Source of the DNA: Candidatus Competibacteraceae bacterium
GTDB taxonomy: Bacteria > Pseudomonadota > Gammaproteobacteria > Competibacterales > Competibacteraceae
Length of the DNA stretch: 64,000 bases
NCBI GenBank assembly: GCA_016712625.1
Contig: JADJQQ010000001.1
Span: 310,001-374,000 of the forward strand
Direction of reading: 5' to 3'
Shown one piece after another: positions 9,344 to 19,066 of this stretch; the first letter of the stretch is position 1, and each line of letters starts with the position of its first letter. A program made the translations under genes and the position numbers. A model generated the notes under the pieces. The model did no database searches, had not been told where the DNA came from, and saw only the letters and a program-made list of their open reading frames with translations.

Positions 9344-9516
9344 CATATTTTGCGTAATTTTTTGATAAAATTATTTCTAGTGTGGGTTAACTTTAGAGTT
9401 CTTAATCTGAAAAAACGCAATCAACAAAACAAATCATATTGTGTCGCTAATCCCTGAAAAGACTCAACATTATCAGCGGATTTTTGCTTTGCTATTTTGG
9501 AAACAGGAGACTGGGC

Positions 9517-9990
9517 GTGTTCGAAAAAGAATATATACCGTGGTCGGATCAACTCAGTGTTGGCTTGCAAGAAATCGATGAGCAACATAAAATTCTTATC
9601 ACCTTAATCAATCGTTTGTTTAACGAAGCCATTCTAAAACGAGCGGACAAGGCTCTTCTCAGCAGCATTTTGGACGAGCTCATACAATATACCTTCGTGC
9701 ATTTTGCAGTCGAAGAAAGCTTGTTCCGGATTTTCGATTATCCTGATACTGAAACGCATCAAGCGCATCACGATCTCCTCAAGCAAGAGGTCGTTAATTT
9801 TAAGAAAAAATTTGATAACGGCATGCCAATCGATGTCGAGCTGATGAGTTTTCTCAAGAAATGGATAACGCAGCACATCATGCTGGACGATAAAAAATAC
9901 ACGCCTTTTTTCCTAGGAAAAGGCTTCAAAGCCAAATGGACCAAACAGCAATCATGGATGGGAAAAATCTGGAATTCCTTAAAATCCTAA
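9517..9990 (+). CDS. Bacteriohemerythrin
   Basis: 157 residues. It is a four-helix hemerythrin with all seven di-iron ligands: His24 (IDEQHK), His62 and Glu66 (VHFAVEES), His81 and His85 (HQAHHD), and His120 and Asp125 (HIMLDD). Such proteins bind O2 reversibly and are thought to store, carry or sense it. The GTG at 9517 has AGGAG seven bases upstream. A longer in-frame start at 9484 lacks such a site. A lysine/tryptophan-rich tail of about 25 residues follows the last helix. The gene and its 170-base upstream spacer are AT-rich compared with neighbours, a possible sign of later acquisition. Confidence 0.93.
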   Translation: MFEKEYIPWSDQLSVGLQEIDEQHKILITLINRLFNEAILKRADKALLSSILDELIQYTFVHFAVEESLFRIFDYPDTETHQAHHDLLKQEVVNFKKKFDNGMPIDVELMSFLKKWITQHIMLDDKKYTPFFLGKGFKAKWTKQQSWMGKIWNSLKS

Positions 9991-10021
9991 TGACGCTTCA
10001 TATACCCGATGCTATTTTTCG

Positions 10022-12061
10022 ATGCGCAATCCTTTATTGACCTCTCACGATCTCCCTTCCTATTCCGCCATTCAACCCGAGCATGTCGAACCAGCCATCG
10101 ACCGTTTGTTGGCTGAAAACCGGCTGAAAATCGAGCAGTTGCTGGCTGCTAACTCTACTTACACCTGGGGCAATTTGCTTGAGCCGCTGGAGGAATTGGA
10201 GGATCGCCTGAATAAGGCTTGGTCTCCGGTTAACCACCTGCATTCGGTGCTCGATTCCGATACTTTACGGAGCGCCTATAACCTCTGCCTGCCCAAGCTC
10301 AGCGCCTACGCCACCGAACTTGGCCAACACGAAGGGTTGTACCAAGCCTATCGCCAAATCGCTGCGGGGCCAGAGTACGGTCAGCTCGATGCAGCGCAAC
10401 GCAAGGTCATCGACAACGCCTTACGGGACTTCCGTCTGTCCGGTATTGCCTTGCCATTGGAACAGCGCTCCCGCTATAAGAATATTCAGCAGGAATTGAC
10501 CCAACTCAGCGCCAAGTTCGCTGAAAACGCATTGGATGCAACCCAAGGGTGGAGCAAGCATCTGACTGATGAGGCGCAATTGGCGGGCCTTCCGGAATCG
10601 GCGCGGGCGCTGGCCCGGCAAACCGCCCAGCAACGCGATTTGGCAGGCTGGCTGTTAACGCTGGAATTACCTTCCTACCTACCGGTATTGAACTATGCCG
10701 ACGACCGGACATTACGGCGGGAAATGTACGATGCCTATTGTACTCGCGCCTCCGACCAGGGGTCCAACGCCGGCCGTTGGGACAACGGGCCGGTGATGGA
10801 GCGCATCCTGGCGCTGCGCCACGAACTGGCGCAGCTGCTCGGTTTCCGCGACTATGCCGAATATTCTCTGGCCACCAAGATGGCCGACTCACCCGATCAA
10901 GTTTTGGCCTTCCTTAACGATCTCGCCCAGCGCGCCCGACCGCAGGCCCAGCGGGAATTAGACGAATTAGGCGATTTCGCCCGCGACCAGTTTGCAATCG
11001 AGCGGCTGGACGCTTGGGATATCGGCTATTACTCGGAGAAATTGCGCCAGCACCGCTATCAACTGTCACAGGAAGAATTACGACCCTATTTCCCGACGAC
11101 TCGCGTCCTACCGGGCCTGTTCGCGGTCGCGGAAAAATTGTTCGATATCACCGTTCGCCCATTGGACGGGGTGGAGGTATGGCACTCCGATGTGCGCGCC
11201 TATGAAATTGTTGATACCGAGGGCGTCCGACGGGGGCGCTTCTATCTGGATCTATACGCCCGCCCTCACAAACGCGGCGGCGCCTGGATGGACGGCTGTC
11301 TGGCGCGGCGGTTGATCGATCGAGCGGTGCGGCTACCCGTCGCTTATTTAGTGTGCAATTTCACGCCGCCGGTGGGAAACGACCCAGCGCTGCTAACCCA
11401 TAACGAAGTGGTGACCCTATTCCACGAGTTCGGTCACGGCTTGCATCACTTGCTGACCAAAATCAACTATCTACCCGTTGCGGGCATCCATGGTGTGGAA
11501 TGGGACGCCGTGGAGCTTCCGAGCCAGTTTTTGGAAAACTGGTGTTGGTCGCGCGAAGCCTTAGCGCTATTGACCGGGCATTATCAAACCGGCGACCCGT
11601 TACCTGACCCCTTATACCAACGGATGCTGGCGGCCAAAAACTTCCAAGCCGGCATTTTCATGGCGCGGCAGCTGGAATTTGGCCTATTCGATTTCCGGCT
11701 GCACCGGGATTACGAGCCAGCGCGCGGCGGACAGGTGCTGGAGGTGTTGGATAAGGTGCGTAGCCAGGTGGCGGTTATCATTCCACCAGCCTACAACCGC
11801 TTTGCCAATGCCTTTACCCACATCTTCGCTGGCGGCTACGCCGCGGGCTACTACAGCTATAAATGGGCCGAAGTGCTGTCGGCGGACGCCTTCAGCGCCT
11901 TCGAGGAAACCGGGGTTTTCGACCCCTCGACCGGGGCGCGTTTTCGGGAAAGCATCCTGGAAGTCGGCGGTTCGCGGCCCGCATTGACGAGCTTTGTCGC
12001 CTTTCGCGGCAGAGAACCCCGCATTGAGCCTTTATTGCGGCTCAGTGGAATCGCGGCTTAA
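10022..12061 (+). CDS. prlC: Oligopeptidase A (M3 metallopeptidase)
   Basis: 679 residues, the same size as E. coli PrlC. The zinc motif HEFGHGLHH begins near residue 468 with the downstream helix VEWDAVELPSQFLENW that supplies the third ligand. It cleaves short peptides, including signal-peptide fragments, in the cytoplasm. It begins about 30 bases after the hemerythrin gene. A hairpin with a T run follows the stop codon and is shared with the converging small minus-strand ORF. Confidence 0.96.
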   Translation: MRNPLLTSHDLPSYSAIQPEHVEPAIDRLLAENRLKIEQLLAANSTYTWGNLLEPLEELEDRLNKAWSPVNHLHSVLDSDTLRSAYNLCLPKLSAYATELGQHEGLYQAYRQIAAGPEYGQLDAAQRKVIDNALRDFRLSGIALPLEQRSRYKNIQQELTQLSAKFAENALDATQGWSKHLTDEAQLAGLPESARALARQTAQQRDLAGWLLTLELPSYLPVLNYADDRTLRREMYDAYCTRASDQGSNAGRWDNGPVMERILALRHELAQLLGFRDYAEYSLATKMADSPDQVLAFLNDLAQRARPQAQRELDELGDFARDQFAIERLDAWDIGYYSEKLRQHRYQLSQEELRPYFPTTRVLPGLFAVAEKLFDITVRPLDGVEVWHSDVRAYEIVDTEGVRRGRFYLDLYARPHKRGGAWMDGCLARRLIDRAVRLPVAYLVCNFTPPVGNDPALLTHNEVVTLFHEFGHGLHHLLTKINYLPVAGIHGVEWDAVELPSQFLENWCWSREALALLTGHYQTGDPLPDPLYQRMLAAKNFQAGIFMARQLEFGLFDFRLHRDYEPARGGQVLEVLDKVRSQVAVIIPPAYNRFANAFTHIFAGGYAAGYYSYKWAEVLSADAFSAFEETGVFDPSTGARFRESILEVGGSRPALTSFVAFRGREPRIEPLLRLSGIAA

Positions 12062-12075
12062 AAAGCCTTAAAGTT

Positions 12076-12117
12076 CTGGCGTCGCCATGGTCATCAAATG
12101 ACGCCAGCGCCCTTTTT
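12076..12117. terminator. Hairpin terminator between convergent genes
   Basis: Eight-bp perfect arms CTGGCGTC (12076-12083) and GACGCCAG (12100-12107) enclose a 16-base loop, followed on the plus strand by TTTTT at 12113-12117. It would end prlC transcription. The stop codon of the small minus-strand ORF lies in the loop, so the hairpin may close both units. Confidence 0.6.
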
Positions 12118-12279
12118 GAAACTGGAATAACCGGCTTCTTTATCCACAGTGACCTTGACGCCACTCACGCCCAAATTAAATTGTAAGCCCTGGGTTCGAG
12201 AATCCAGCCGCATAATGACTTTATGCCGCCATTTCGCTAGCGAGAAGCGGTAGTAGCGCTGGCTTATATAACCAGCCAT
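12094..12279 (-). CDS. Short ORF coupled to the HAD phosphatase gene, unknown function
   Basis: 61 residues, basic, without a recognised domain. The case for a real gene is positional. Its ATG overlaps the TGA of the upstream HAD gene in a TGATG arrangement typical of translational coupling, and its stop falls inside the hairpin at the end of the convergent prlC. The sequence starts MAGYISQRYYRFSLAKW and contains LQFNLGVSGVKVTVDKEAGY, a plausible beta-rich stretch. No signal peptide is seen. It could be chance read-through of a spacer, so the call is tentative. Confidence 0.4.
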   Translation of the reverse strand: MAGYISQRYYRFSLAKWRHKVIMRLDSRTQGLQFNLGVSGVKVTVDKEAGYSSFKKGAGVI

Positions 12280-12911
12280 CAAGACCTCAACTTCCGCTCA
12301 ATATACCCGCCTCCAAAAGGGCGGACATCGGTCGCCACCATGCCCGCTCGGCGCGCTCCTTCCAGCCCCGAATCGGCATCCTCGAACACCTGACAAAGCG
12401 AAGGATCGACCCCCAACCGGTGCGCCGCCTCTAGGAATAAGCCGGGATCGGGCTTAGACGGCAAGCCATCGTCGGCGGTCAACACAACCGGGAACAAATC
12501 GAGCAGGCCAGCGGCTCGCAACGCCCGCTCCACATTGGGACGATTGCTACCCGAGACGACCGCCATCGGCAGTTCGCCATGGTAGCGTCGAGCCAGCGCC
12601 GCGATGGGCTCCAGCGGCCTGGTCTGGTCTAATAGCGCATAGGTGCGCTGTTCCTTCTCTTCAGTAAATTGCTCGATATCGACCTGCTGGCCGAATTGTT
12701 GGTTGTACAACGCGACGATTAAATCCGTGGGCTTGCCGTTGTGTTGGACCATAAACGCTAGGGGACAGTCCAAGCCACGTTCGGCGAAGGTCTGTTGCCA
12801 AGCGGCATAATGTAAGGGCAGGGTATCGGCCAAAGTACCATCACAGTCGAAAATAAGCGCTTGAATACCCTCGACAACCTCCAAACCAGCAACCGTCGCA
12901 AGATCCGCCAT
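12279..12911 (-). CDS. HAD-superfamily phosphatase, beta-phosphoglucomutase-like
   Basis: 210 residues. The first HAD motif FDCDGTLADT has nucleophile Asp22 and acid Asp24. AVVSGSNR is motif II, and SKPDPGLFLEAA with VFEDADSGLEGARRAGM supplies motifs III and IV. The helical cap inserted after motif I is of the beta-phosphoglucomutase/YqaB type. It probably dephosphorylates a sugar phosphate or similar small substrate; the exact one is not readable. It lies 11 bases after pilU on the same strand and is coupled to a tiny downstream ORF. Confidence 0.85.
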   Translation of the reverse strand: MADLATVAGLEVVEGIQALIFDCDGTLADTLPLHYAAWQQTFAERGLDCPLAFMVQHNGKPTDLIVALYNQQFGQQVDIEQFTEEKEQRTYALLDQTRPLEPIAALARRYHGELPMAVVSGSNRPNVERALRAAGLLDLFPVVLTADDGLPSKPDPGLFLEAAHRLGVDPSLCQVFEDADSGLEGARRAGMVATDVRPFGGGYIERKLRS

Positions 12912-12922
12912 TTTGGAAAGCC

Positions 12923-14104
12923 TCAGGTGCGTGGCGGACGCAGTACGACAGGCGGGACCGGTTTTGCCTCTTCCTGTTCCGGTTCATCCATCGCCTCCAG
13001 CGATAAGCCCGAACCGCCAGTTGACTCGGTCCCGCTCACCGCGCCGCCCGGCAAGTTGATCTTCAATCGCAAATTGTTGGCCGAATCGGCGTTCTTGATG
13101 GCTTCCTCGAAGCTGATTTTGCCGGCCTTATGGAGGGCGAACAAGGCTTGGTCGAAGGTCTGCATCCCCAATCCGGTCGATTTTTCCATGATCTCTTTCA
13201 AGGTGCTAACCTCGCCCCGCTTGATCAAGGTCTCGACCATCGGCGAATTAAGTAAAATTTCGATGGCCGCCACCCGTTTACCGTCCACGGTCGGGATCAA
13301 GCGTTGCGAAACGAAGGCGCGGAGATTGCCCGACAGATCGGCCAGCAACTGCGAGCGCCGCTCCTCCGGGAAAAAGTTGATGATGCGGTCGAGGGCTTGA
13401 TTGGCGCTGTTGGCGTGTAAAGTGGAGATCGCCAGATGCCCGGTCTCGGCGAAAGCCAATGCGTGCTCCATCGTCTCACGGTCGCGAATTTCACCGATCA
13501 AAATGACATCGGGGGCCTGTCGCAGGGTATTTTTGAGGGCGTCGGCATAGCTGAGCGTATCGACGCCCACCTCGCGCTGGTTGACAACCGAGCATTTATG
13601 GGGATGGACGAATTCGATGGGATCTTCGATGGTAATGATATGGCCGCCGCTGTTGCTGTTGCGATGGTCGATCAAGGCTGCCAGCGAGGTTGATTTACCC
13701 GAACCCGTGCCACCGACAAACAGGATTAGGCCGCGCTTTTCCATGATCACCCGCGTCAGGATCGGCGGCAACCCCAGCGCTTCGACGCTGGGAAGCTCCG
13801 TTTTGATGTTGCGGATCACCATTCCCACTTCGCCGCGCTGCTTGAAAATATTGATTCGAAAACGACCGACGCCAGGCTCGCCGATGGCCAGATTCATCTC
13901 CATCGTCTTTTCAAATTCGGCGATTTGGGCCTGATCCATGACCGAATAAGCGATTTGCTTGACCCGACCTGGCGGCAGCATCTCCTTATCCAGCATGCGC
14001 AACATCCCCTGAAATTTACCGCAGGGCGGCGCTCCGGTACTCAGATAGATATCAGAACCATCCCGGCGCGCCAGAATCAACAGAAAATCCTTCAGTTCCA
14101 TCAT
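12923..14104 (-). CDS. pilU: Type IV pilus retraction-associated ATPase PilU
   Basis: 393 residues. The PilT/PilU architecture is clear: an N-terminal PAS-like part, Walker A GGTGSGKST (131-139), an Asp box in ITIEDPIEFVH, Walker B in PDVILIGEIRD and a His box in HLAISTLHANSANQALDR. The LGMQTFDQAL and SANNLRLKINL segments near the end fit PilU rather than PilT. An acidic/proline-rich tail follows. PilU hexamers assist PilT in pulling pili back at the inner membrane. No pilT is in the window, although the two are often adjacent. The upstream neighbour is a ggt-like gene. Confidence 0.88.
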   Translation of the reverse strand: MMELKDFLLILARRDGSDIYLSTGAPPCGKFQGMLRMLDKEMLPPGRVKQIAYSVMDQAQIAEFEKTMEMNLAIGEPGVGRFRINIFKQRGEVGMVIRNIKTELPSVEALGLPPILTRVIMEKRGLILFVGGTGSGKSTSLAALIDHRNSNSGGHIITIEDPIEFVHPHKCSVVNQREVGVDTLSYADALKNTLRQAPDVILIGEIRDRETMEHALAFAETGHLAISTLHANSANQALDRIINFFPEERRSQLLADLSGNLRAFVSQRLIPTVDGKRVAAIEILLNSPMVETLIKRGEVSTLKEIMEKSTGLGMQTFDQALFALHKAGKISFEEAIKNADSANNLRLKINLPGGAVSGTESTGGSGLSLEAMDEPEQEEAKPVPPVVLRPPRT

Positions 14105-14143
14105 TGCTGTTTACTCAATGTCGTAGTCAAACCTGCTTGAAAA

Positions 14144-15664
14144 TCATTCGGCTGCCGCCGCATGACCGCCACGCCGAGAATCACCGGCCCCTTCACCCTC
14201 CGGCGTCACGGCGTGGACGCCCCCGAAATAGACATCGCGCACCGCCCAACAGTTGAACGGCCAGCGTCCAGCCAATGACGCCAGCGCCGCGGGGTCGAAA
14301 CCTGGCTCCAGTTGAACCTGTCGGCCGTCCCAATGCAGCCGGGGCGCTTCGACGGCGGCGCGAAGATCGAAACCGAAATCCACCACGTTACTGATAACCT
14401 GCACGAGCGCCGAACGAATCCGCTTGCTGCCGCCGCTGCCTAATACCAACCGTAACCGATCCCCGGCCAGCAGCAGCGAAGGCGCCATCATCGACGCGAC
14501 TCGCACGCCCGGTGGGCTACCATGGAAGCCTTCCGGATGCAGATCATCTTCACCCATCATGTTGTTGAGCATGATGCCGGTCTCGGCGGCAAAGCAACCG
14601 GAACCCTCGCCATTGGATGTCGTCATGCTGGCGGCATTCCCTTGCGCATCGCAGACGCTGATGTGTGTGGTGCCGCCGCAAGCGGTACGCACGCGTTGCA
14701 GGCTTTGCGCGAAGCCCGCTTCATCCATCGCGGATGGACTGGGATAACCCGCCGCCCGGCGGCGATCAACCTCCTCCATCACGGCCGTCAGCAGCGCAAG
14801 GTGAGCGTGCGAACCAAAGCCAAGATCAGCGACCTGGCGCTTCCAACAACCGCAATGATAGCGCGATCAGCGCGCCGCCCAATGACGGCGGTGGATTGGT
14901 CAGCAACCGGCAACCGCGATAATCAATTGTCAGAGATTCGCGCTCGATAACTCGATAGGCGGCCAAATCGGCCGCGGTCAACCAACCCGCTCCCTCGCGC
15001 ATGTCACGGTCGATACGCTGGGCTAGCTCGCCTTGATAAAATTCTCGCTCGCCATCGTGGGGTAAAGTTTCCAAAAAGCGGCCAGCGCCGGGTTGCGCAG
15101 TACATCGCCTTCCCGCAAATAAGCACCCGACGGTTCGAACAAGGCCCGCCCCACTGTGGTCAAGGTCATGATCGGCGTCAGCAAATCCAGGAAATACGCC
15201 TGCTTGGCGTTGATCGCCAAACCCTCGCGCGCCAACTGAATCGCCGGCGCTAACACCTCTGCTAGCGGCAACCGACCCAGCCGTCGATGGACATGGAGAT
15301 AGCCTTTGAGGGTGCCGGGCACAGCGACCGAACCCATGCCGACGTTGAAAATTTGTTCGCTGCCGGGGAATCGAACCGTCACTGGCAAGAAATGTGGGTC
15401 CAGCCCACTGGCCGGCAATCCCTGTCCCGGCGTGTCCACAAAGAAATCGAACAGAACCGATTGGCCCTGGGCAGTACGGGCCAACAGAAAGCCACCCCCG
15501 CCGAGACTGGTTAGTGCTGGCTCTGCGACAGCGGCGGCAAATCCAGCGGCCACTGCCGCATCAAAGGCATTACCACCAGCGCCGAGAATGCCACAAGCGG
15601 CCTCGGTGACGCGGGAATGGCCGCTGGCCGCGCCACCCCTAGCAGATGATCGGAGTTCGCCCAT
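14144..15664 (-). pseudogene. ggt: Gamma-glutamyltransferase-like gene, broken by two compensating frameshifts
   Basis: The three pieces, read in order on the minus strand, make one protein of about 507 residues. The first frame (from 15664) carries GAGGNAFDAAVAAGFA and LTSLGGGGFLL. The second (about 15074 to 14826) carries TLPHDGEREFYQGELA. The third returns to the first frame from about 14840 with DLGFGSHAHLALL, the autoprocessing threonine in GGTTHISVCDAQGNAASMTT, and GSGGSKRIRSAL. The first break is at a run of five T (A5 on the plus strand, 15073-15077) where six would restore reading. The second, near 14840, needs one base fewer. No signal peptide is seen. Intact homologues transfer or hydrolyse gamma-glutamyl groups. 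It may be a real pseudogene or a sequence error. Confidence 0.82.
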
Positions 15665-15694
15665 CAGCGAATAAGCTCAAACCTGGGTCGGGTT

Positions 15695-16966
15695 TCAGGT
15701 CCGGTTGGCTGGTCGTCGGTGCGGCGTGCGGCTGCGGGGACGATGTTCGCCGCCAGGAATCGGTGGCCGACGACGATCCAGCCGCTTGGGCGGCTTGTAT
15801 TCCGTCAACAAGTCTTCGCTAACCGGCAAGATAGGGATTTTTTGCCCGATAAACTCCTCGATGTCTGGCAACGAGTAAACGTACTCTTCACAAACGAAAC
15901 TGATGGCGTCGCCGCTAGCCCCGATGCGGGCGGTGCGACCGATCCGGTGGACATAATCTTCGCGATCCTGCGGCAAGTCGAAATTGATGACGTGGGTCAC
16001 ATCCGGGATGTGCAAGCCGCGCGCCGCCACATCGGTAGCGACCAGGATCGGCAACGCGCCGCGCTGGAACGACTCCAGTAAGCGTAATCGTTTGTTTTGA
16101 GGAATATCACCTGATAATACTTCCGCCTCATAACCATTGCCTAGTAGGTAGCCGGTAACCCGATCCGCCGAGCGCTTGGTATTAACGAAGATCATGGTGC
16201 GCTTGGGGTCGTGCTGGCGCAACACGCCAAGCAGCAAACCAATCTTGTCGTGCGCCGAGACGTGGTAAAGCACTTGACGGACTTTATCGGCAGTGACATG
16301 TTCGGCCTCGATCCGAATCACTTGCGGATCGTTCATATGCTCATAGGCCAGCTCCATCACCCGGTTGCTCAACGTTGCGGAAAATAACATATTGATCCGT
16401 TGGCCGGCCGGCGGCATTTTGCGCAGCAGATACCGAATATCGGTGATAAAACCGAGATCGAACATGCGATCGGCTTCATCCAACACCACCACTTCGATAT
16501 TGGATAGGCGGTATACTCCTTGTTTGAAGTAGTCGATTAAGCGGCCAGGCGTGCCAATCAGCACATCAACCCCGCTTTCAAGCTGGCGGCGCTGGCTGTC
16601 GTAGCCGGTTCCTCCGAAAACCGCCACGAATTTCAAACCGGTGTAGCGGCCGATCAGTTCGGCGTCTCGATGAATCTGCACCGCCAGCTCGCGCGTGGGC
16701 GCGAGGATGATCGCCCAAGGCCCGACGGCATCCTCCACAATGGGTGTTTCCATCAGATGATGCAGGGCGGCCAGCAGAAACGCGGCGGTCTTACCGGTGC
16801 CGGTTTGGGCCTGGCCGGCGACATCCTGGCCCTTGAGCGCCAATGGCAAAGTGGCCGCCTGGATCGGCGTGCAATGGACGAAACCAGCGTCGTTCAAACT
16901 TTCCAGTAACGAATCGTTTAAGTGAAGTGACGAAAAAAGGACTTGAGTTAGATGATCTTTTTGCAT
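15695..16966 (-). CDS. rhlB: ATP-dependent RNA helicase RhlB (DEAD box)
   Basis: About 423 residues. DEAD-box motifs are CTPIQAATLPLAL (Q motif), AQTGTGKT (I), PTRELA (Ia), LDEADRMFD (II), SAT (III) and HRIGRTAR (VI). Identity as RhlB comes from close similarity along the core (VAGQAQTGTGKTAAFL, LESGVDVLIGTPGRLIDY) and from its position divergent to trxA-rho, as in E. coli. RhlB unwinds RNA for the degradosome. The C-terminal tail is arginine/proline-rich, fitting RNA contact. The ATG at 16966 (MQKDHLTQVLFSSL) is preferred; an ATG at 17011 would add 15 residues. Confidence 0.92.
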   Translation of the reverse strand: MQKDHLTQVLFSSLHLNDSLLESLNDAGFVHCTPIQAATLPLALKGQDVAGQAQTGTGKTAAFLLAALHHLMETPIVEDAVGPWAIILAPTRELAVQIHRDAELIGRYTGLKFVAVFGGTGYDSQRRQLESGVDVLIGTPGRLIDYFKQGVYRLSNIEVVVLDEADRMFDLGFITDIRYLLRKMPPAGQRINMLFSATLSNRVMELAYEHMNDPQVIRIEAEHVTADKVRQVLYHVSAHDKIGLLLGVLRQHDPKRTMIFVNTKRSADRVTGYLLGNGYEAEVLSGDIPQNKRLRLLESFQRGALPILVATDVAARGLHIPDVTHVINFDLPQDREDYVHRIGRTARIGASGDAISFVCEEYVYSLPDIEEFIGQKIPILPVSEDLLTEYKPPKRLDRRRPPIPGGEHRPRSRTPHRRPANRT

Positions 16967-17241
16967 GAGCGAGTAACGATCCCGTGTCAGCAGGGGAGTA
17001 GGAGGGCTCATGGCGAGCCCGAATCACACCAGGCCAAACAGAAAGAAATTTGTCCCCTAGCTAAATATTTTGCCACAATATCCTCTAGCGAACGCCGCGC
17101 GCCGTGGTTTTTTCGGCTGCCCCATGGCATCACCCCTTGGAATCCATCTGATCCAACCCCACTTTACCGGGTCCCGCATCGCCAGAACAACCCGCGCGCG
17201 ATCCGACGGCCAGCTCTATTTGCAATCTGGAGAACTACCCC

Positions 17242-17571
17242 ATGAGCGAGCACATCTTGCATATCACCGATGATTCTTTCGAAACCGAGGTCATTAAAGC
17301 CGACAAGCCGGTCTTGGTGGACTACTGGGCCGAATGGTGCGGCCCCTGCCGGATGATCGCCCCAATCCTAGACGAGATCGCTGGCGAATACGCTGATCGG
17401 ATCAAGATCTGCAAATTAAATGTGGATGAAAACCAGAATACGCCTCCCAAGTACGGCATTCGGGGCATTCCAACATTGATGCTGTTCCGCAATGGCAACG
17501 TTGAGGCCACCAAGGTCGGCGCGCTGTCCAAATCGCAGTTAGTCGCCTTTCTCGACAGCAGTTTGCGCTGA
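17242..17571 (+). CDS. trxA: Thioredoxin 1
   Basis: 109 residues with the active site WCGPC (Cys33, Cys36) in the standard context VDYWAEWCGPCRM, and the cis-proline in GIPTLMLF. It reduces protein disulfides in the cytoplasm with electrons from thioredoxin reductase. It is the first gene of the trxA-rho pair, divergent from rhlB. Confidence 0.97.
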   Translation: MSEHILHITDDSFETEVIKADKPVLVDYWAEWCGPCRMIAPILDEIAGEYADRIKICKLNVDENQNTPPKYGIRGIPTLMLFRNGNVEATKVGALSKSQLVAFLDSSLR

Positions 17572-17768
17572 AACTTTCCACGCGGCGTCCTTCAAGGGTA
17601 GACGCCGTTACGCGGCCGTGCTAGCTTAACCGGCACGCCGCGCTCGCCATTCTCGCTATCGTTCCCGATAACACTTCGCTTCTGGCCTTTTTCCGAGACG
17701 CGAACCCTGGATTCCTCCCCCTGCCGGCGCATCCTTCCAGCGCCAGCCGCTTCGAGCCTCTAGCTTCC

Positions 17769-19025
17769 ATGAATCTAACCGAACTTAAAAAGAAATCCGC
17801 CGCCGACCTCATTGCCATCGCGCAGGAACTCAAACTCGAAGGGATGGCGCGATCCCGCAAGCAAGATGTGATCTTCGCCATCCTCAAGGCGCTGGCCAAA
17901 AGCGGCGAGGATATTTCGGGCGACGGCGTGCTGGAAATACTGCAAGACGGCTTTGGCTTCCTGCGCTCCGCCGACAGCTCCTATCTGGCCGGCCCCGACG
18001 ATATTTACGTCTCTCCCAGCCAGATCCGCCGTTTCAACCTGCGCACTGGCGATACGGTCAGCGGCAAGATTCGCCCGCCCAAGGAAGGCGAGCGTTACTT
18101 TGCCTTACTGAAGGTCGGCGACATCAATTTCGAACCGCCGGAAGCCTCCAAGAACAAAGTCCTGTTCGAAAACCTGACTCCGCTACACGCCGACGAACGG
18201 CTAACCCTGGAACGCGGCAACGGCAGCACCGAGGACATCACGGCGCGAGTGATCGACCTGATCGCGCCCATCGGCAAGGGCCAGCGCGGTTTGATCGTCT
18301 CGCCGCCCAAGGCCGGCAAGACCATGATGTTGCAAAACATCGCCCAGAGCATCGCGACTAACCATCCCGAATGCTATCTGATCGTGCTGCTGATCGACGA
18401 ACGGCCGGAGGAAGTGACCGAGATGCAGCGCTCGGTGCGCGGCGAGGTGATCGCTAGCACCTTCGACGAACCGGCCACCCGCCATACCCAAGTCGCCGAG
18501 ATGGTCAACGACAAGGCCAAACGACTGGTCGAGCACAAGCGCGACGTGGTGATTCTGCTCGATTCCATCACCCGGCTGGCGCGGGCCTACAATACCGTGG
18601 TGCCCGCGTCCGGCAAGGTGCTGACCGGTGGCGTGGACGCCAATGCGCTCCAGAAACCCAAGCGCTTTTTCGGCGCGGCGCGCAATATCGAGGAAGGCGG
18701 TTCGCTGACGATCATCGCCACCACCTTGATTGACACCGGTTCCCGCATGGACGATGTGATTTACGAGGAATTCAAGGGCACCGGCAATATGGAAATCCAT
18801 CTGGATCGACGAATTTCCGAGAAGCGGGTGTTTCCGGCCATCGATATCAACCGCTCCGGCACCCGGCGCGAAGAATTGCTTACCGATCCAGACGATTTGC
18901 AGAAGATGTGGATTTTGCGCAAGCTGCTGCACCCCATGGACGAGTTGCAGGCAATGGAATTCATGCTGGATCGCCTCAAGGCCAATAAGACCAACAAAGA
19001 ATTCTTTGAGGCGATGAAACGCTGA
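17769..19025 (+). CDS. rho: Transcription termination factor Rho
   Basis: 418 residues, E. coli-like length. It has an N-terminal helix bundle (NLTELKKKSAADLIAIAQEL), an RNA-binding cold-shock-like fold with DGFGFLRS, Walker A SPPKAGKTMM, Walker B VVILLDSITRLARAYN, and the Q-loop region VLTGGVDANALQKPKRFFGAARN. The hexamer loads on C-rich RNA and ends transcription. The 197-base leader after trxA holds a 7-bp hairpin (CGGCGTC/GACGCCG, 17583-17607) without a T tract. Rho leaders are often sites of autogenous control, but nothing here proves that. Confidence 0.98.
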   Translation: MNLTELKKKSAADLIAIAQELKLEGMARSRKQDVIFAILKALAKSGEDISGDGVLEILQDGFGFLRSADSSYLAGPDDIYVSPSQIRRFNLRTGDTVSGKIRPPKEGERYFALLKVGDINFEPPEASKNKVLFENLTPLHADERLTLERGNGSTEDITARVIDLIAPIGKGQRGLIVSPPKAGKTMMLQNIAQSIATNHPECYLIVLLIDERPEEVTEMQRSVRGEVIASTFDEPATRHTQVAEMVNDKAKRLVEHKRDVVILLDSITRLARAYNTVVPASGKVLTGGVDANALQKPKRFFGAARNIEEGGSLTIIATTLIDTGSRMDDVIYEEFKGTGNMEIHLDRRISEKRVFPAIDINRSGTRREELLTDPDDLQKMWILRKLLHPMDELQAMEFMLDRLKANKTNKEFFEAMKR

Positions 19026-19066
19026 TTCGGCCTCTCCCTCATTCTTTCCACATCTCCCGACTCACC

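Noticed and set aside
12180..12205. T-arm-like stretch GGTTCGAGAATCC suggesting a tRNA
   Set aside because: No matching D-arm, anticodon arm or acceptor stem could be folded around it.
14144..16966. rhlB-ggt-pilU-HAD as a functional system
   Set aside because: The genes share strand and close spacing, but their known roles are unrelated, so a common function is not supported.
17583..17607. Hairpin in the rho leader as a terminator
   Set aside because: The 7-bp stem has no T run after it; it is mentioned only as possible leader structure.
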